Assembly (NCBI GenBank): GCA_963770245.1
Contig: CAVYOX010000010.1
Coordinates: forward strand, 372,001-436,000
Length of the DNA stretch: 64,000 nt
Source of the DNA: PALSA-270 sp963770245
GTDB taxonomy: Bacteria > Acidobacteriota > Terriglobia > Terriglobales > Acidobacteriaceae
Direction: 5' to 3'
The stretch's first letter is position 1. The number at the start of each line of letters is the position of its first letter. The notes under the pieces were generated by a model. It made no database searches, was not told where the DNA came from, and saw only the letters and a list, made by a program, of their open reading frames with translations. Below, in pieces: positions 15,514 to 26,233 of this stretch. Both the position numbers and the translations under genes were made by a program.

Positions 15514-17562
15514 ATGGACCTACGCTACCCCTATCTGCGATTGCGACTGGAACACGCCGGCCTGCTCCCCGCGAGCAAACTGGCGCTTGTCGCCTGGTAT
15601 TTGCTCGGGCTCGATGTGCTTTTTTTCGCACTGCAAAAGCTGCTCGCGCTACTCCGGCTGAGCTACGGGCAAAGCCTGGCGGGCTGGGTCAGCGGCCTCA
15701 GCTTAGTGGTCAGCGTTCTTTTCGTCGTACTGGCAATTCGCTGGCTGAAAGCCAAGCTGCTGTGGCGCCTGCGCAACCGGCTGATTGTCACCTATGTATT
15801 CATCGGGGTCATTCCCATCGTCCTGCTGGTGGTCCTGACCCTCGGTTCGTTCTATTTGTTTGCCGCCCAGTTCGCCACCTTCATCGTTACCTCGGACCTG
15901 AACTCGGAGCTCGAAAGTCTGGATGCCGCGAACACCGCCATCGCCCACGAGCTGGCCGCCCGCATGCTGCGCGGAGGCAGCCCGGAAACTGCAGCGCTCT
16001 CCGGACTTCGCCAAACCCACCAGGACTGGGCCAAACGCCAGGTGTGTGTATGGTTGGGCGGCAAACTGGTGCTGAACGATGCCGCTCCCCAGTTCTCGTC
16101 CTCGCTGCCGGTCCTGCCCGAGTCGCTCTCGGCTCCTTTCCGCAATGTGGTGCGCGATCACGACCAGTTTTTTCTGCGGGCGGTCGATACCATCGCCATG
16201 CCGGGGGCAAAACTCACGGTGCTTTCGAGCGAACCTCTCGACCAGCGTCTGCTGCAGGACATGGCGGCGAACCTGGGCGAAGTCACCCTCTGGACCAAGG
16301 ACGGTCCCGCCTACACCGCAGGACAAGTGCCGCCGCCGACTCGCTTCCTGGATCGCCAGGTGACTTTCCCCACCTCGGTGCGGGTGGTCAACTGGGGCGC
16401 CGACGACGCCACGAGTCCGGCGGCCATCAGCGTGGGGACTCGCTTCTCCAAGCTCTACGAGCGTCTGTTTGAGTCCCTGGGCGATTTCGCTCCGGCGGTT
16501 GAATTCAGCTTGCTGGTCGTGGCCATCATCTTCGGCGTCATCGAACTGGTCGCGCTGATCATCGGCTTACGCCTCAACCGTACCATCACCGGAGCGGTTG
16601 CCCAGCTCTACGACGCCACCCAGCACATCAACCGCGGCGAGTTCAGCCATCGCATTCCGGTGCAGTCCAACGACCAGCTGGCCACTCTCGCCCAATCCTT
16701 CAACTCGATGACCGCTTCGCTCGAAGAGCTGGTGCTCGAGCAAAAGCAAAAGCAGCGCATGGAGAACGAGCTCGTCATTGCGCAGGAAGTGCAGACGCAG
16801 CTTTTCCCGCAACACATTCATCAACTGGCCTCGCTCGAAGTCTACGGATTCTGCCGCCCCGCCCGCACGGTCAGCGGAGACTATTACGACTTCCTGCCCG
16901 TCGACCGGGACAAGCTGATGCTGGCGGTAGGCGACATCAGTGGGAAAGGGATTTCCGCGGCGCTTTTGATGGCGACGGTCCATTCCGCGGTCCGGGCCTA
17001 TAGTATCGAGGGTATCCCGATCCTGCGCGAGCCGGTCGCGGTCGGCGCCGGCCTCGGTTCGAGTCAGGTTCTCGGTTCCCAGCAGCCCGGCGCGGAGGTT
17101 TCTCCCGCCACCTTGCTGGCGTTGCTGAACCATCAGCTCTACCAGAGCACGCCGGCAGAAAAGTACGCCACGCTTTTCCTGGGTGTCTATGACGGCCAGA
17201 CCCGCCAGCTCACCTACAGCAACGGCGGCCACCTGCCCCCCATCATCCTCGGCGAAGACCACTCGCTTCGCCGTCTCGACCAGGGGGGCACCGTGATTGG
17301 CCTGTTCGAGCGAACCAGCTATGACGAGGCCTGCGTCCAGCTTCGCCGCGGCGAGATCTTCCTGGCCTACAGCGACGGCGTCACCGAGCCGGAAAATGAT
17401 TTCGGGGAATTCGGCGAACACCGCCTGATCGAACTGGTGCGCGATAACCGCGATTTGCCGCTGCCCCGAATCAGCGAAATTGTGACCGCCGCGGTCGCTG
17501 ACTGGATCGGCGCCAACGAGCAACCGGATGACGTCACCCTGGTGCTGGCGCGAGCCCGCTAG
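15514..17562 (+). CDS. Membrane sensor with HAMP and SpoIIE-type PP2C phosphatase domain
   Basis: Sensor phosphatase of the SpoIIE/RsbU class, expected to control an anti-sigma-factor antagonist pathway by serine dephosphorylation. The 682-aa product has several N-terminal hydrophobic segments (around residues 25-60, 65-85 and 110-135), an extracytoplasmic region, another membrane helix (VEFSLLVVAIIFGVIELVAL), a HAMP linker (NRTITGAVAQLYDATQHINR) and a C-terminal phosphatase domain with SGDYYDFL, VGDISGKGISAALLMA, SNGGHLPP, YSDGVTEPEN and QPDDVTLVLAR, the metal-binding aspartates included. No anti-sigma gene is adjacent, so the partner is unknown. The start at 15514 is chosen because of the TATAAT box 26 nt upstream. 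Confidence 0.9.
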   Translation: MDLRYPYLRLRLEHAGLLPASKLALVAWYLLGLDVLFFALQKLLALLRLSYGQSLAGWVSGLSLVVSVLFVVLAIRWLKAKLLWRLRNRLIVTYVFIGVIPIVLLVVLTLGSFYLFAAQFATFIVTSDLNSELESLDAANTAIAHELAARMLRGGSPETAALSGLRQTHQDWAKRQVCVWLGGKLVLNDAAPQFSSSLPVLPESLSAPFRNVVRDHDQFFLRAVDTIAMPGAKLTVLSSEPLDQRLLQDMAANLGEVTLWTKDGPAYTAGQVPPPTRFLDRQVTFPTSVRVVNWGADDATSPAAISVGTRFSKLYERLFESLGDFAPAVEFSLLVVAIIFGVIELVALIIGLRLNRTITGAVAQLYDATQHINRGEFSHRIPVQSNDQLATLAQSFNSMTASLEELVLEQKQKQRMENELVIAQEVQTQLFPQHIHQLASLEVYGFCRPARTVSGDYYDFLPVDRDKLMLAVGDISGKGISAALLMATVHSAVRAYSIEGIPILREPVAVGAGLGSSQVLGSQQPGAEVSPATLLALLNHQLYQSTPAEKYATLFLGVYDGQTRQLTYSNGGHLPPIILGEDHSLRRLDQGGTVIGLFERTSYDEACVQLRRGEIFLAYSDGVTEPENDFGEFGEHRLIELVRDNRDLPLPRISEIVTAAVADWIGANEQPDDVTLVLARAR

Positions 17563-17943
17563 CCTTCCTCGGAGTACAGTTCGTTCCTCCGCCGAGTACG
17601 GGTTGTTCTAAGGTGCCGCGCTCGCAGGATGGGTTGTCTTTTGGGTAAATCTTGGGTAAATAAAGAGCAGATCTCCCGGTGCACGCAGAACCGCCGCCGG
17701 CGCGGGATCGGTCGGCAAGCTCGGGCCACTCTCCTCGCTCGCAGCTCGGTCCGAGACCAAGCAAAACTGGCCGCAGATGACCCAAAATGTGCTCCTTTTG
17801 TAACTTGGCATTCTCTTAGACTCCGTCTTAGAGTCGAAAGGTCGCTACGGTGTTCAGCAGAGCTTTCGGCCCGTTACGTGCATCTAATCAGTAAAGGAAG
17901 CCGCTGGCCGTGATTTGGAAGGCAAATTTTGGAGTTGTCGGGA
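17563..17943. other. Intergenic region with duplicated TTGGGTAAAT
   Basis: Non-coding 381-bp stretch. TTGGGTAAAT is repeated at 17641-17650 and 17652-17661 with an 11-bp period, consistent with tandem binding sites. GACTC (17819-17823) and GAGTC (17831-17835) can pair as a short hairpin ahead of the VWA gene. No coding frame convinces. Confidence 0.4.
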
Positions 17944-18933
17944 ATGAAGTACATGGGGCGGAGCTTTTTTCTCATCACGGTCCTGCTGGCGGCCGCCGGG
18001 TTGCCGCTGCGGGCGCAGCAGGGCTATGCCCCGGCCGGTGTCGCCGTGGCCCCGCTCCCCTCGACCAATGCCGATAACGACCCTTCCGGGGATCCAATCC
18101 TTACCATCAAAGCCCGGGTGGATGAAGTCAATGTCCTGTTTATCGCGACCGACCACCACGGCAAGTTTATCCGCAACCTGAACCAATCTGACTTTGCCAT
18201 CCTGGACGACCACAAGCCGCCGCAATCCATCGTCGATTTCCGGCGCGAAATCGACCTACCCCTCGAACTGGGCTTGCTGATTGATACCAGCGGCTCGGTG
18301 CACAGCCGTTTCGACTTTGAGCAGGCGGCTGCGGCAAGTTTTCTCGAGCAGACTCTGCGCCTTAACTTCGACCGGGCGTTCGTCATGGGATTCGCCAGCC
18401 ACAGCACCGTCACCCAGGACTTCACCGACAACGTCAAACTGCTCGAAACTGGAGTGCAGAGTCTGAAGGATGGCGGAGGCACGGCGCTCTACGACGCCAT
18501 CTACCGCGCCTGCCGCGACAAGCTGAGCAAGGGGCGGGGAGACCATCCCGTGCGCCACGCCATTGTCGTCATCAGCGACGGCGAGGACAACCAGAGCGAA
18601 TTCAGTCGGATGCAGGCCATCGAAATGGCGCAACGTTCGGACGTAATTATCTACGCCATTTCAACCGATGACAGCGGTCTGGTCCTGCGCGGCGATAAAG
18701 CGCTCGAGCAGCTGGCCGATGCCACCGGCGGACGCGCCTTCTTCCCCTACAAGACCAAAGACATCACGCATTCCTTCAAAGCCATCGAGGACGAACTGCG
18801 CAGCCAGTACATCGTCTCCTACCGCCCTGCCGACTTCGACGCCGACGGCCGATACCGCTCGATTGAAATCACCACCCTGAAAAAAGACCTCGAAGTGCGC
18901 GCCCGAAAAGGCTATTACGCACCCCGGCAGTAG
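17944..18933 (+). CDS. Secreted VWFA-domain protein (Acidobacteria-type)
   Basis: Exported protein with a von Willebrand factor A domain, a metal-dependent adhesion fold. From the ATG at 17944 (GGAG at 17931-17934) a signal peptide (GRSFFLITVLLAAAGLPLRAQ) precedes a beta-rich N-terminal segment typical of the VWFA-related proteins expanded in Acidobacteria (VDEVNVLFIATDHHGKFIRN). The MIDAS motif is complete: DTSGS at residues 114-118, a later GGGTALYDAI threonine and ISDGEDN aspartate. The C-terminal segment SQYIVSYRPADFDADGRYRS is also family-typical. The 329-aa length is normal for this family. Function in binding or assembly at the cell surface is inferred. Confidence 0.88.
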   Translation: MKYMGRSFFLITVLLAAAGLPLRAQQGYAPAGVAVAPLPSTNADNDPSGDPILTIKARVDEVNVLFIATDHHGKFIRNLNQSDFAILDDHKPPQSIVDFRREIDLPLELGLLIDTSGSVHSRFDFEQAAAASFLEQTLRLNFDRAFVMGFASHSTVTQDFTDNVKLLETGVQSLKDGGGTALYDAIYRACRDKLSKGRGDHPVRHAIVVISDGEDNQSEFSRMQAIEMAQRSDVIIYAISTDDSGLVLRGDKALEQLADATGGRAFFPYKTKDITHSFKAIEDELRSQYIVSYRPADFDADGRYRSIEITTLKKDLEVRARKGYYAPRQ

Positions 18934-19005
18934 CCGGATCTCCTCCCCGCGGCCATCCCTCGAGCCCTTACCAGGCTCAATCTCTTCCCTGGCCTGCGGC
19001 GCTGC

Positions 19006-19200
19006 TCAGGTTCGCTCGTACGCCCCCTTTTTCAGCCCTTGCGGCCGCGCCGGTTGATAAGTCCCGGGAACGGTCCGAAATGCAATGTTCACCCGATTCC
19101 AGCCATTGACGGCAACGACTCGAGCCGTCGATACATCCAGTCCATACATCGCTCTCCCGGCCTCCGGGGAAGCTTTGCCGTACGCGATACGGGCTTTCAT
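19006..19200 (-). pseudogene. Truncated carboxymuconolactone decarboxylase-like gene
   Basis: Leftward frame beginning MKARIAYGKASPEAGRAMY followed by GLD. These 22 residues look like the N-terminus of AhpD/carboxymuconolactone decarboxylase family proteins, and the start at 19200 has a strong GGAGG 6 nt away. The similarity then stops, and the CxxC active-site region is absent in all frames. I read this as the 5' remnant of a decayed gene; a short novel peptide made from the retained start signal is the alternative. The rest of 18934-19391 shows nothing convincing apart from a TACAAT at 19325-19330 on the plus strand. Confidence 0.4.
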
Positions 19201-19391
19201 CGGATCCTCCATTTCCTCCTAATTGCTGGCAATCACTAGAGTTTTCGATTCAGCACGCTTTCGATTGGATCCAACTTTCTGGCCGCGCCGGCCACAATCC
19301 CGTATCAAACCGCATAGCCGGTGCTACAATTTTGATCGTGGTGCGCTCGTTCGACCCTAGCACCCGAGCGGGCCCACGCGAGGATTTGCCG

Positions 19392-20174
19392 ATGTCATGG
19401 GCGCGTGCGAAATTCGTGATCGTCCTGCTGGCCAGTTCGGTTTTGCTGGCGGCAGCGGATTCGACCGTTGCCACCCCGCATCATCCCGTGCACAAGCATG
19501 CCGCGAAGCCGGAGCCGGTGACCCCCGAGCCTCCGCCCCAGCCCCTTGCCCCGCTTGAGCCGCTCACCCTCGAACAGATGCCCGCCACCCCTCCCGAAGT
19601 CTCGTATCGCGACGGGGAGCTGACGATTGCGGCCGAAAACTCCACCTTAGGAGATATTCTTCGGGCGGTACGAACCCAAACCCACGCGGCGGTGGATGTG
19701 CCGCCAAATGCCACCGAACGGGTGGTGAGCCGTTTCGGCCCCGGTCCAGCCCGCGAAGTGCTGGCGGAATTGCTCAACGGATCGCATTTCAATTACGTGC
19801 TCATGGGTTCGGCGGCCAACCCCAACTCCTTGGAGCGGGTCATCCTGACCCCCAAGCTGCCGTCCGCTCCCGATGCCGCGGCGCAGCCTCCCGGCAATTC
19901 GTCCCCACCGAATGGCTTCCCCCTGCGTTCCGAGGAGGGATCTTCCGGATCGAGCGCGGCGGACATGGCCGAGGACCCGGATGACAGTGACTCCGATACC
20001 CCGGCCGTCGATCCGGCCGCCCAGGCGGCAACGCCCGATCAGCCGCAGAACAACCGGCCTGCCATCAAGACTCCGGAACAATTGTTGCAGGAGTTGCAGC
20101 ACCAGCAGCAGCTCCAACAACAGCCGGCCGGTCCTCCGGATTCAGCTACGCCAACTCCTCCGCAACCGCACTAG
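19392..20174 (+). CDS. Secreted STN/secretin-like domain protein
   Basis: Predicted exported 260-aa protein. The signal peptide is MSWARAKFVIVLLASSVLL with cleavage near LAAADS. A Pro-rich linker leads to a compact domain, VSYRDGELTIAAENSTLG then DILRAVRTQTHAAVDVP and REVLAELLNGSHFNYVLMG, which resembles the STN/secretin N-terminal fold found in TonB-dependent receptors, FecR partners and secretins. The rest is low-complexity, with acidic stretches and a Gln-rich segment near the end (QHQQQLQQQ). The ATG at 19392 has GAGG 9 nt upstream; an upstream in-frame TTG at 19332 sits almost on the -10 TACAAT and is unlikely. A periplasmic adaptor role is inferred. Confidence 0.7.
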   Translation: MSWARAKFVIVLLASSVLLAAADSTVATPHHPVHKHAAKPEPVTPEPPPQPLAPLEPLTLEQMPATPPEVSYRDGELTIAAENSTLGDILRAVRTQTHAAVDVPPNATERVVSRFGPGPAREVLAELLNGSHFNYVLMGSAANPNSLERVILTPKLPSAPDAAAQPPGNSSPPNGFPLRSEEGSSGSSAADMAEDPDDSDSDTPAVDPAAQAATPDQPQNNRPAIKTPEQLLQELQHQQQLQQQPAGPPDSATPTPPQPH

Positions 20175-20700
20175 CTGAGCAAGACCGAGAAGCGCCTACC
20201 CTGGCGTGCCCGTGGCCATGCTGCGGTTGCCCTCGAGAACCGCCGAGCGCCCCGTGCGCGGGTCGAATGCCGTCAGAGCCGGATAGAGATCTGTGTGAGA
20301 CTGGACCTCGAGGGCGAGAAGCGATCCCGGCTAATTCTGAACATGGTGTGCGGCGTTGCCCTACTCATCATGACCCTACACCTCCCCCATCTGCTGCACC
20401 ATTTTCTCCATCCCAACGCCGATCCTTCGGCCCGCACTCTGGCCTTTTGGGCAGGTTTTTCCGGGGCCATCGTCCTGGGCGTTTTCTCCGTTCTCGGAGG
20501 ATGTTTGCGGTTGCGGCGTGCCCGCACGGATGAGCTCGGTGGGCTCGTTGCATTGGCCCGTTGCATTGGTTCGTGGGAGTTCGTGGGAAGAGGCCGGGTT
20601 TCGGCCGGAAAGAGTCCTCTCGAGAGTCCGCCGCGCGGGGTAGTCCGAGACGCCAGCCATACTCGAGCGAACGATATTTGGGGGGAGGGCCGGTCAGACT
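20175..20700. other. Intergenic or decaying region with tandem duplications
   Basis: About 525 bp without a secure gene. A rightward frame starting at 20343 encodes two hydrophobic segments (VCGVALLIMTLHLPHLL and TLAFWAGFSGAIVLGVFSVL) but then becomes low-quality sequence just where a double tandem duplication lies (20546-20588). It may be a small membrane protein gene damaged by slippage, or chance. Confidence 0.35.
20546..20588. repeat. Adjacent tandem duplications (13-bp and 10-bp periods)
   Basis: CGTTGCATTGG occurs at 20546-20556 and 20559-20569, immediately followed by TTCGTGGGA at 20570-20578 and 20580-20588. Two different duplications side by side point to replication slippage. Confidence 0.7.
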
Positions 20701-20874
20701 CTAGTCGCCGCTGGCGTGGCTCTGGCTGGGAACAAGAACCGGTACCGGCTGGTCCTGGCGAGCCATCAAGCTCCGTAAAATGGCAAGAAAGGCCCCATAC
20801 CCTGTCAGAATTCCGAGACCCACCGCCATCAGAACAGTAAGAAAAAGAACAAAAGCGCTAAAAATGTCACCCAA
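20701..20874 (-). CDS. Possible 57-aa single-pass membrane protein
   Basis: Leftward short frame whose product has one long hydrophobic helix (FSAFVLFLTVLMAVGLGILT) followed by a polar tail ending SQSHASGD. TTG at 20874 is chosen because a G-rich GGGGGG lies 6 nt upstream; the frame is open to a TTG at 20943, giving up to 80 aa. It is divergent from uvrA, with the uvrA promoter between them. I do not recognise a family. The composition, unlike the surrounding non-coding DNA, supports a real gene, but the weak start keeps confidence low. Confidence 0.45.
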   Translation of the reverse strand: MGDIFSAFVLFLTVLMAVGLGILTGYGAFLAILRSLMARQDQPVPVLVPSQSHASGD

Positions 20875-20954
20875 GGTTCGCCCCCCGAGCCGCCGCAGCC
20901 GCAATCCTGCGTTTGCGATCAGACCCCTATTCGCGCCCCTCAACCCGGCCTGCG

Positions 20955-20984
20955 TTGACGCTTGCGGCCGTTCGCCAATAAAAT
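20955..20984 (+). promoter_or_regulatory. uvrA promoter
   Basis: TTGACG (20955-20960), 18-nt spacer and TAAAAT (20979-20984) predict a transcript start near 20991, about 78 nt ahead of the ATG at 21069. This is one of the best sigma-70-like matches in the window. No SOS box of known type was identified. Confidence 0.65.
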
Positions 20985-21068
20985 ACGTGAGTAGAAGTGC
21001 GCACTCCCACTCTCCGTCATTTCTGGGGACCAGTCCATATTACGGAAGGACAACAAGAGCACGGATCA

Positions 21069-23864
<2,796 letters not shown>

Positions 23865-24101
23865 ACCCCGAGACCTGGGCGAACCGGCTGCGATTCGCCA
23901 GGCGGCACTCGCGACCGTAATCGAGCAGGGCTTGGCAGTTGCCCGGGACCTGATTCGCGGCGCGCTCGCTCGAGGGTCACGGCCCGCGCTCGACTCTTTC
24001 TCGGTCTCCCGGCCGCAGCGACCAGCGCCTGCATTCCCCTCTGTTTTCGTGTAGATTCTGAATGAGCCCCAGCACAGCAACCGCGGACTCCAGACGATCC
24101 G

Positions 24102-24923
24102 TTGTCGACGCCACAATATCCCGTTTACGACGCTCCTCCCGGTGCGAGTCCTGAACCCGGCGTCACTTTGCCCGCGCCTCCGGGGCGCGACGAAGATCCT
24201 CCGTGGAGCGGCTGGGACGTCTTGGGCATCGCGTTTCTGACCGTGCTGTCCATCTTTTTTTTCCTGTTCTTGACGGCGCTCGCGGCCAAGCTGTTATTTT
24301 TTCGACAGCACCCGCTCTCCCAGGTCGGAATCGATCCTCTGGTCACGGTGGTCGCGCAAGTTGTGGCTTACCTGGGAGTGCTGGCTTTCATGGTCGCCCT
24401 GGTGAAGCGCGGCCATGGCCAACCGTTCTGGCCGGCCATCCGCTGGAACTGGCCGACCAACTGGCCCCTCTATCTGTTGGCCGGCACGGTGCTGGCCATC
24501 TCTTTGCAAGGCCTGGCCCACCTGCTTCCGATGCCCAAGGAACTACCGATCGACCGCTTCTTCCAGAACACCCGCGAGGCGTGGGCGCTGTCTGTGTTTG
24601 GGGTCACGCTGGCCCCTCTGCTCGAAGAGCTATTCTTTCGCGGATTTCTTTATCCCGTGCTGGTGCGGCGTCTCGGCATGATGCTGGCCGTCCTTTTCAC
24701 CGCCGCCGTATTTGGCCTGATTCACGCCCCGCAACTGGGACGGGCCTGGGCCCCGGTGCTGGTGGTGTTTCTGGTGGGCCTGGTCTTGACCATCACGCGC
24801 GCCGCAACCAAATCGGTAGCGGCCAGCCTACTGATTCACGTCGCCTACAATGGCACGCTCAGCGCGCTGCTTTTTGCGGCCAGCGACGGCTTCCACCATC
24901 TGGAAAAGTTGAACGGTAGCTGA
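24102..24923 (+). CDS. CPBP family intramembrane metalloprotease
   Basis: Polytopic membrane protein of the CPBP/Abi (type II CAAX-processing-like) family. The 273-aa product starts with a Pro-rich cytoplasmic segment, followed by about seven hydrophobic segments. The metal-binding motifs are complete: EELFFRG (Glu175, Glu176, Arg180), FGLIHAP (His208) and HVAYN (His246, Asn250). Members cleave prenylated peptides or act in bacteriocin immunity, but the substrate here is unknown. The TTG at 24102 has no strong ribosome-binding site and the first 35 residues are unconserved, so the start is uncertain. Confidence 0.88.
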   Translation: MSTPQYPVYDAPPGASPEPGVTLPAPPGRDEDPPWSGWDVLGIAFLTVLSIFFFLFLTALAAKLLFFRQHPLSQVGIDPLVTVVAQVVAYLGVLAFMVALVKRGHGQPFWPAIRWNWPTNWPLYLLAGTVLAISLQGLAHLLPMPKELPIDRFFQNTREAWALSVFGVTLAPLLEELFFRGFLYPVLVRRLGMMLAVLFTAAVFGLIHAPQLGRAWAPVLVVFLVGLVLTITRAATKSVAASLLIHVAYNGTLSALLFAASDGFHHLEKLNGS

Positions 24924-25023
24924 GCGACGCAATCCCGCCGCTTTGCGGTGGGGCTGTATTGGTGACGCCCTCTCTGGAGGTACCTGCTTATGCGTAGCGA
25001 ATAGCAAGCAAGCGCCAAAAGAG

Positions 25024-25044
25024 TCCCAGAGTTCCACTCTGGGA
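25024..25044. other. Stem-loop upstream of the DinB-like gene
   Basis: TCCCAGAG (25024-25031) pairs with CTCTGGGA (25037-25044) around a TTCCA loop, a perfect 8-bp stem. No T-run follows. It could end the CPBP transcript with Rho or lie in the leader of the next gene. Confidence 0.45.
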
Positions 25045-25072
25045 GCATCAATTCCTAGGTTCGGGAGGCGCC

Positions 25073-25606
25073 CTGCGGGAAACTACACAACAATACATCG
25101 AACGCATCCTCGGTCACGTGGAGGGCAAAGACCCGTTGCGCGTACAACGGTCGACCGCCCAGAAGCTGACCGCCGTGGTGAAAGGTCTCGACCACAAACT
25201 CGTGGTCCAACGCCCGGCGCCCGAGAAATGGTCGATCGCTGAGATCCTCGCCCACCTTGCCGACACCGAAGTGGTGGCCGCCTGGCGCCTGCGTTCCATC
25301 CTTGGCCAGAATGCCAAACCCATTCAGGCATTCGATCAGGATGTCTGGGCCCGGACGTTTGACTACCGCCGTCGCGACCCCAAAGCTTCGCTCGAACTGT
25401 TCCGCGTGCTGCGGGAGAGCAACCTCGCCCTGCTGCAATCGGTCCCCAAGAACCTGTGGGAAAATTATGGCATGCACCAGGAGCGCGGCAAAGAAACCAT
25501 CGCCCACCTGGTGCGCCTGTTCGCCGGCCACGACCTGAATCATCTGCAGCAGCTGGAGCGTATCCGAAACCAGGATCGCAGGCCGAGAGGAGCGAACCCG
25601 AAATGA
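25073..25606 (+). CDS. DinB-like four-helix protein, first of a pair
   Basis: Metal-dependent DinB/YfiT-like four-helix bundle protein, a family with thiol-transferase and hydrolase members. The conserved body reads KLTAVVKGLDHKLVVQRPAPEK then WSIAEILAHLADTEVV and ends with HDLNHLQQLERI, supplying candidate metal histidines. The in-frame sequence before the first GTG (25118) already looks conserved (QQYIERILGHVEGKDPL), and no ATG, GTG or TTG exists between it and the upstream stop at 24995. A CTG at 25073 preceded by GGGAGG (25063-25068) is proposed as start, 177 aa; GTG 25118 is the conventional alternative. Its stop overlaps the next ATG (ATGA). Confidence 0.78.
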   Translation: MRETTQQYIERILGHVEGKDPLRVQRSTAQKLTAVVKGLDHKLVVQRPAPEKWSIAEILAHLADTEVVAAWRLRSILGQNAKPIQAFDQDVWARTFDYRRRDPKASLELFRVLRESNLALLQSVPKNLWENYGMHQERGKETIAHLVRLFAGHDLNHLQQLERIRNQDRRPRGANPK

Positions 25607-26073
25607 GCACCATCCAGGACTTCCGCCGTCACTTCGCCTATGACGAATGGGCCAACCGCGAAGTATTGGCCGCATTGCGCGCCGCCATCCCTCCACCGCC
25701 GGTTGCCCTGGACCGCATGGCCCACGTTCTCTCCGCCCAGCATGTCTGGCTCGACCGACTCCGGCAGCAAGCGCAGACTTTCCCGGTGTGGCCTCATTTC
25801 ACGCAGCCCGAATGCGAGCGAGAAGCCGCCAGACTCGCCGCCCTCTGGAAGGACCATCTGAACGCGCTCGAGGAAGCGGACCTTCCGGGCTCGGTCACTT
25901 ACAAGAACACCCAAGGGGAAACCTGGACCAGCCGCGTCGCTGACGTCCTCATGCACGTCATCCTGCACTCCGCCTACCATCGCGGACAGATTGCATCCGA
26001 CCTGCGGGCGGCGGGGTTCACGCCCGCCCCGACGGATTTCATTTACGCCATTCGCCAAGGGTTTGTGGCTTAA
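25603..26073 (+). CDS. DinB-like four-helix protein, second of a pair
   Basis: A 156-aa DinB-family protein beginning MSTIQDFRRHFAYDEWANRE and ending with the conserved HVILHSAYHRGQIASDLRA segment, whose histidines, with one in AQHVWLDRL, form the usual three-histidine metal site. The ATG overlaps the stop of the upstream gene (ATGA at 25603-25606) and GAGAGGAG lies just ahead, so translation is probably coupled and the two proteins are made together. The pair differ in sequence, so they may form a heterodimer or act on related substrates. The specific reaction cannot be told from sequence. Confidence 0.88.
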   Translation: MSTIQDFRRHFAYDEWANREVLAALRAAIPPPPVALDRMAHVLSAQHVWLDRLRQQAQTFPVWPHFTQPECEREAARLAALWKDHLNALEEADLPGSVTYKNTQGETWTSRVADVLMHVILHSAYHRGQIASDLRAAGFTPAPTDFIYAIRQGFVA

Positions 26074-26233
26074 CCTCGGGTCTGTGGATGAACCTCTGCG
26101 GGCGCGGGAAACTCGCCGGTATCGTATGCCTGCAGCAGGCGGCCAGGGGACCGAACCGGATTCTCGTGGACGCCCTCCGGCTCGCCCGGGAGATTTTTCC
26201 TCCAACCCGACCCCGTGGTACTTTGGATGGTTC

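Noticed and set aside
20343..20840. Rightward frame with two hydrophobic segments
   Set aside because: The second half is not protein-like and runs through tandem duplications; kept only as part of an intergenic note.
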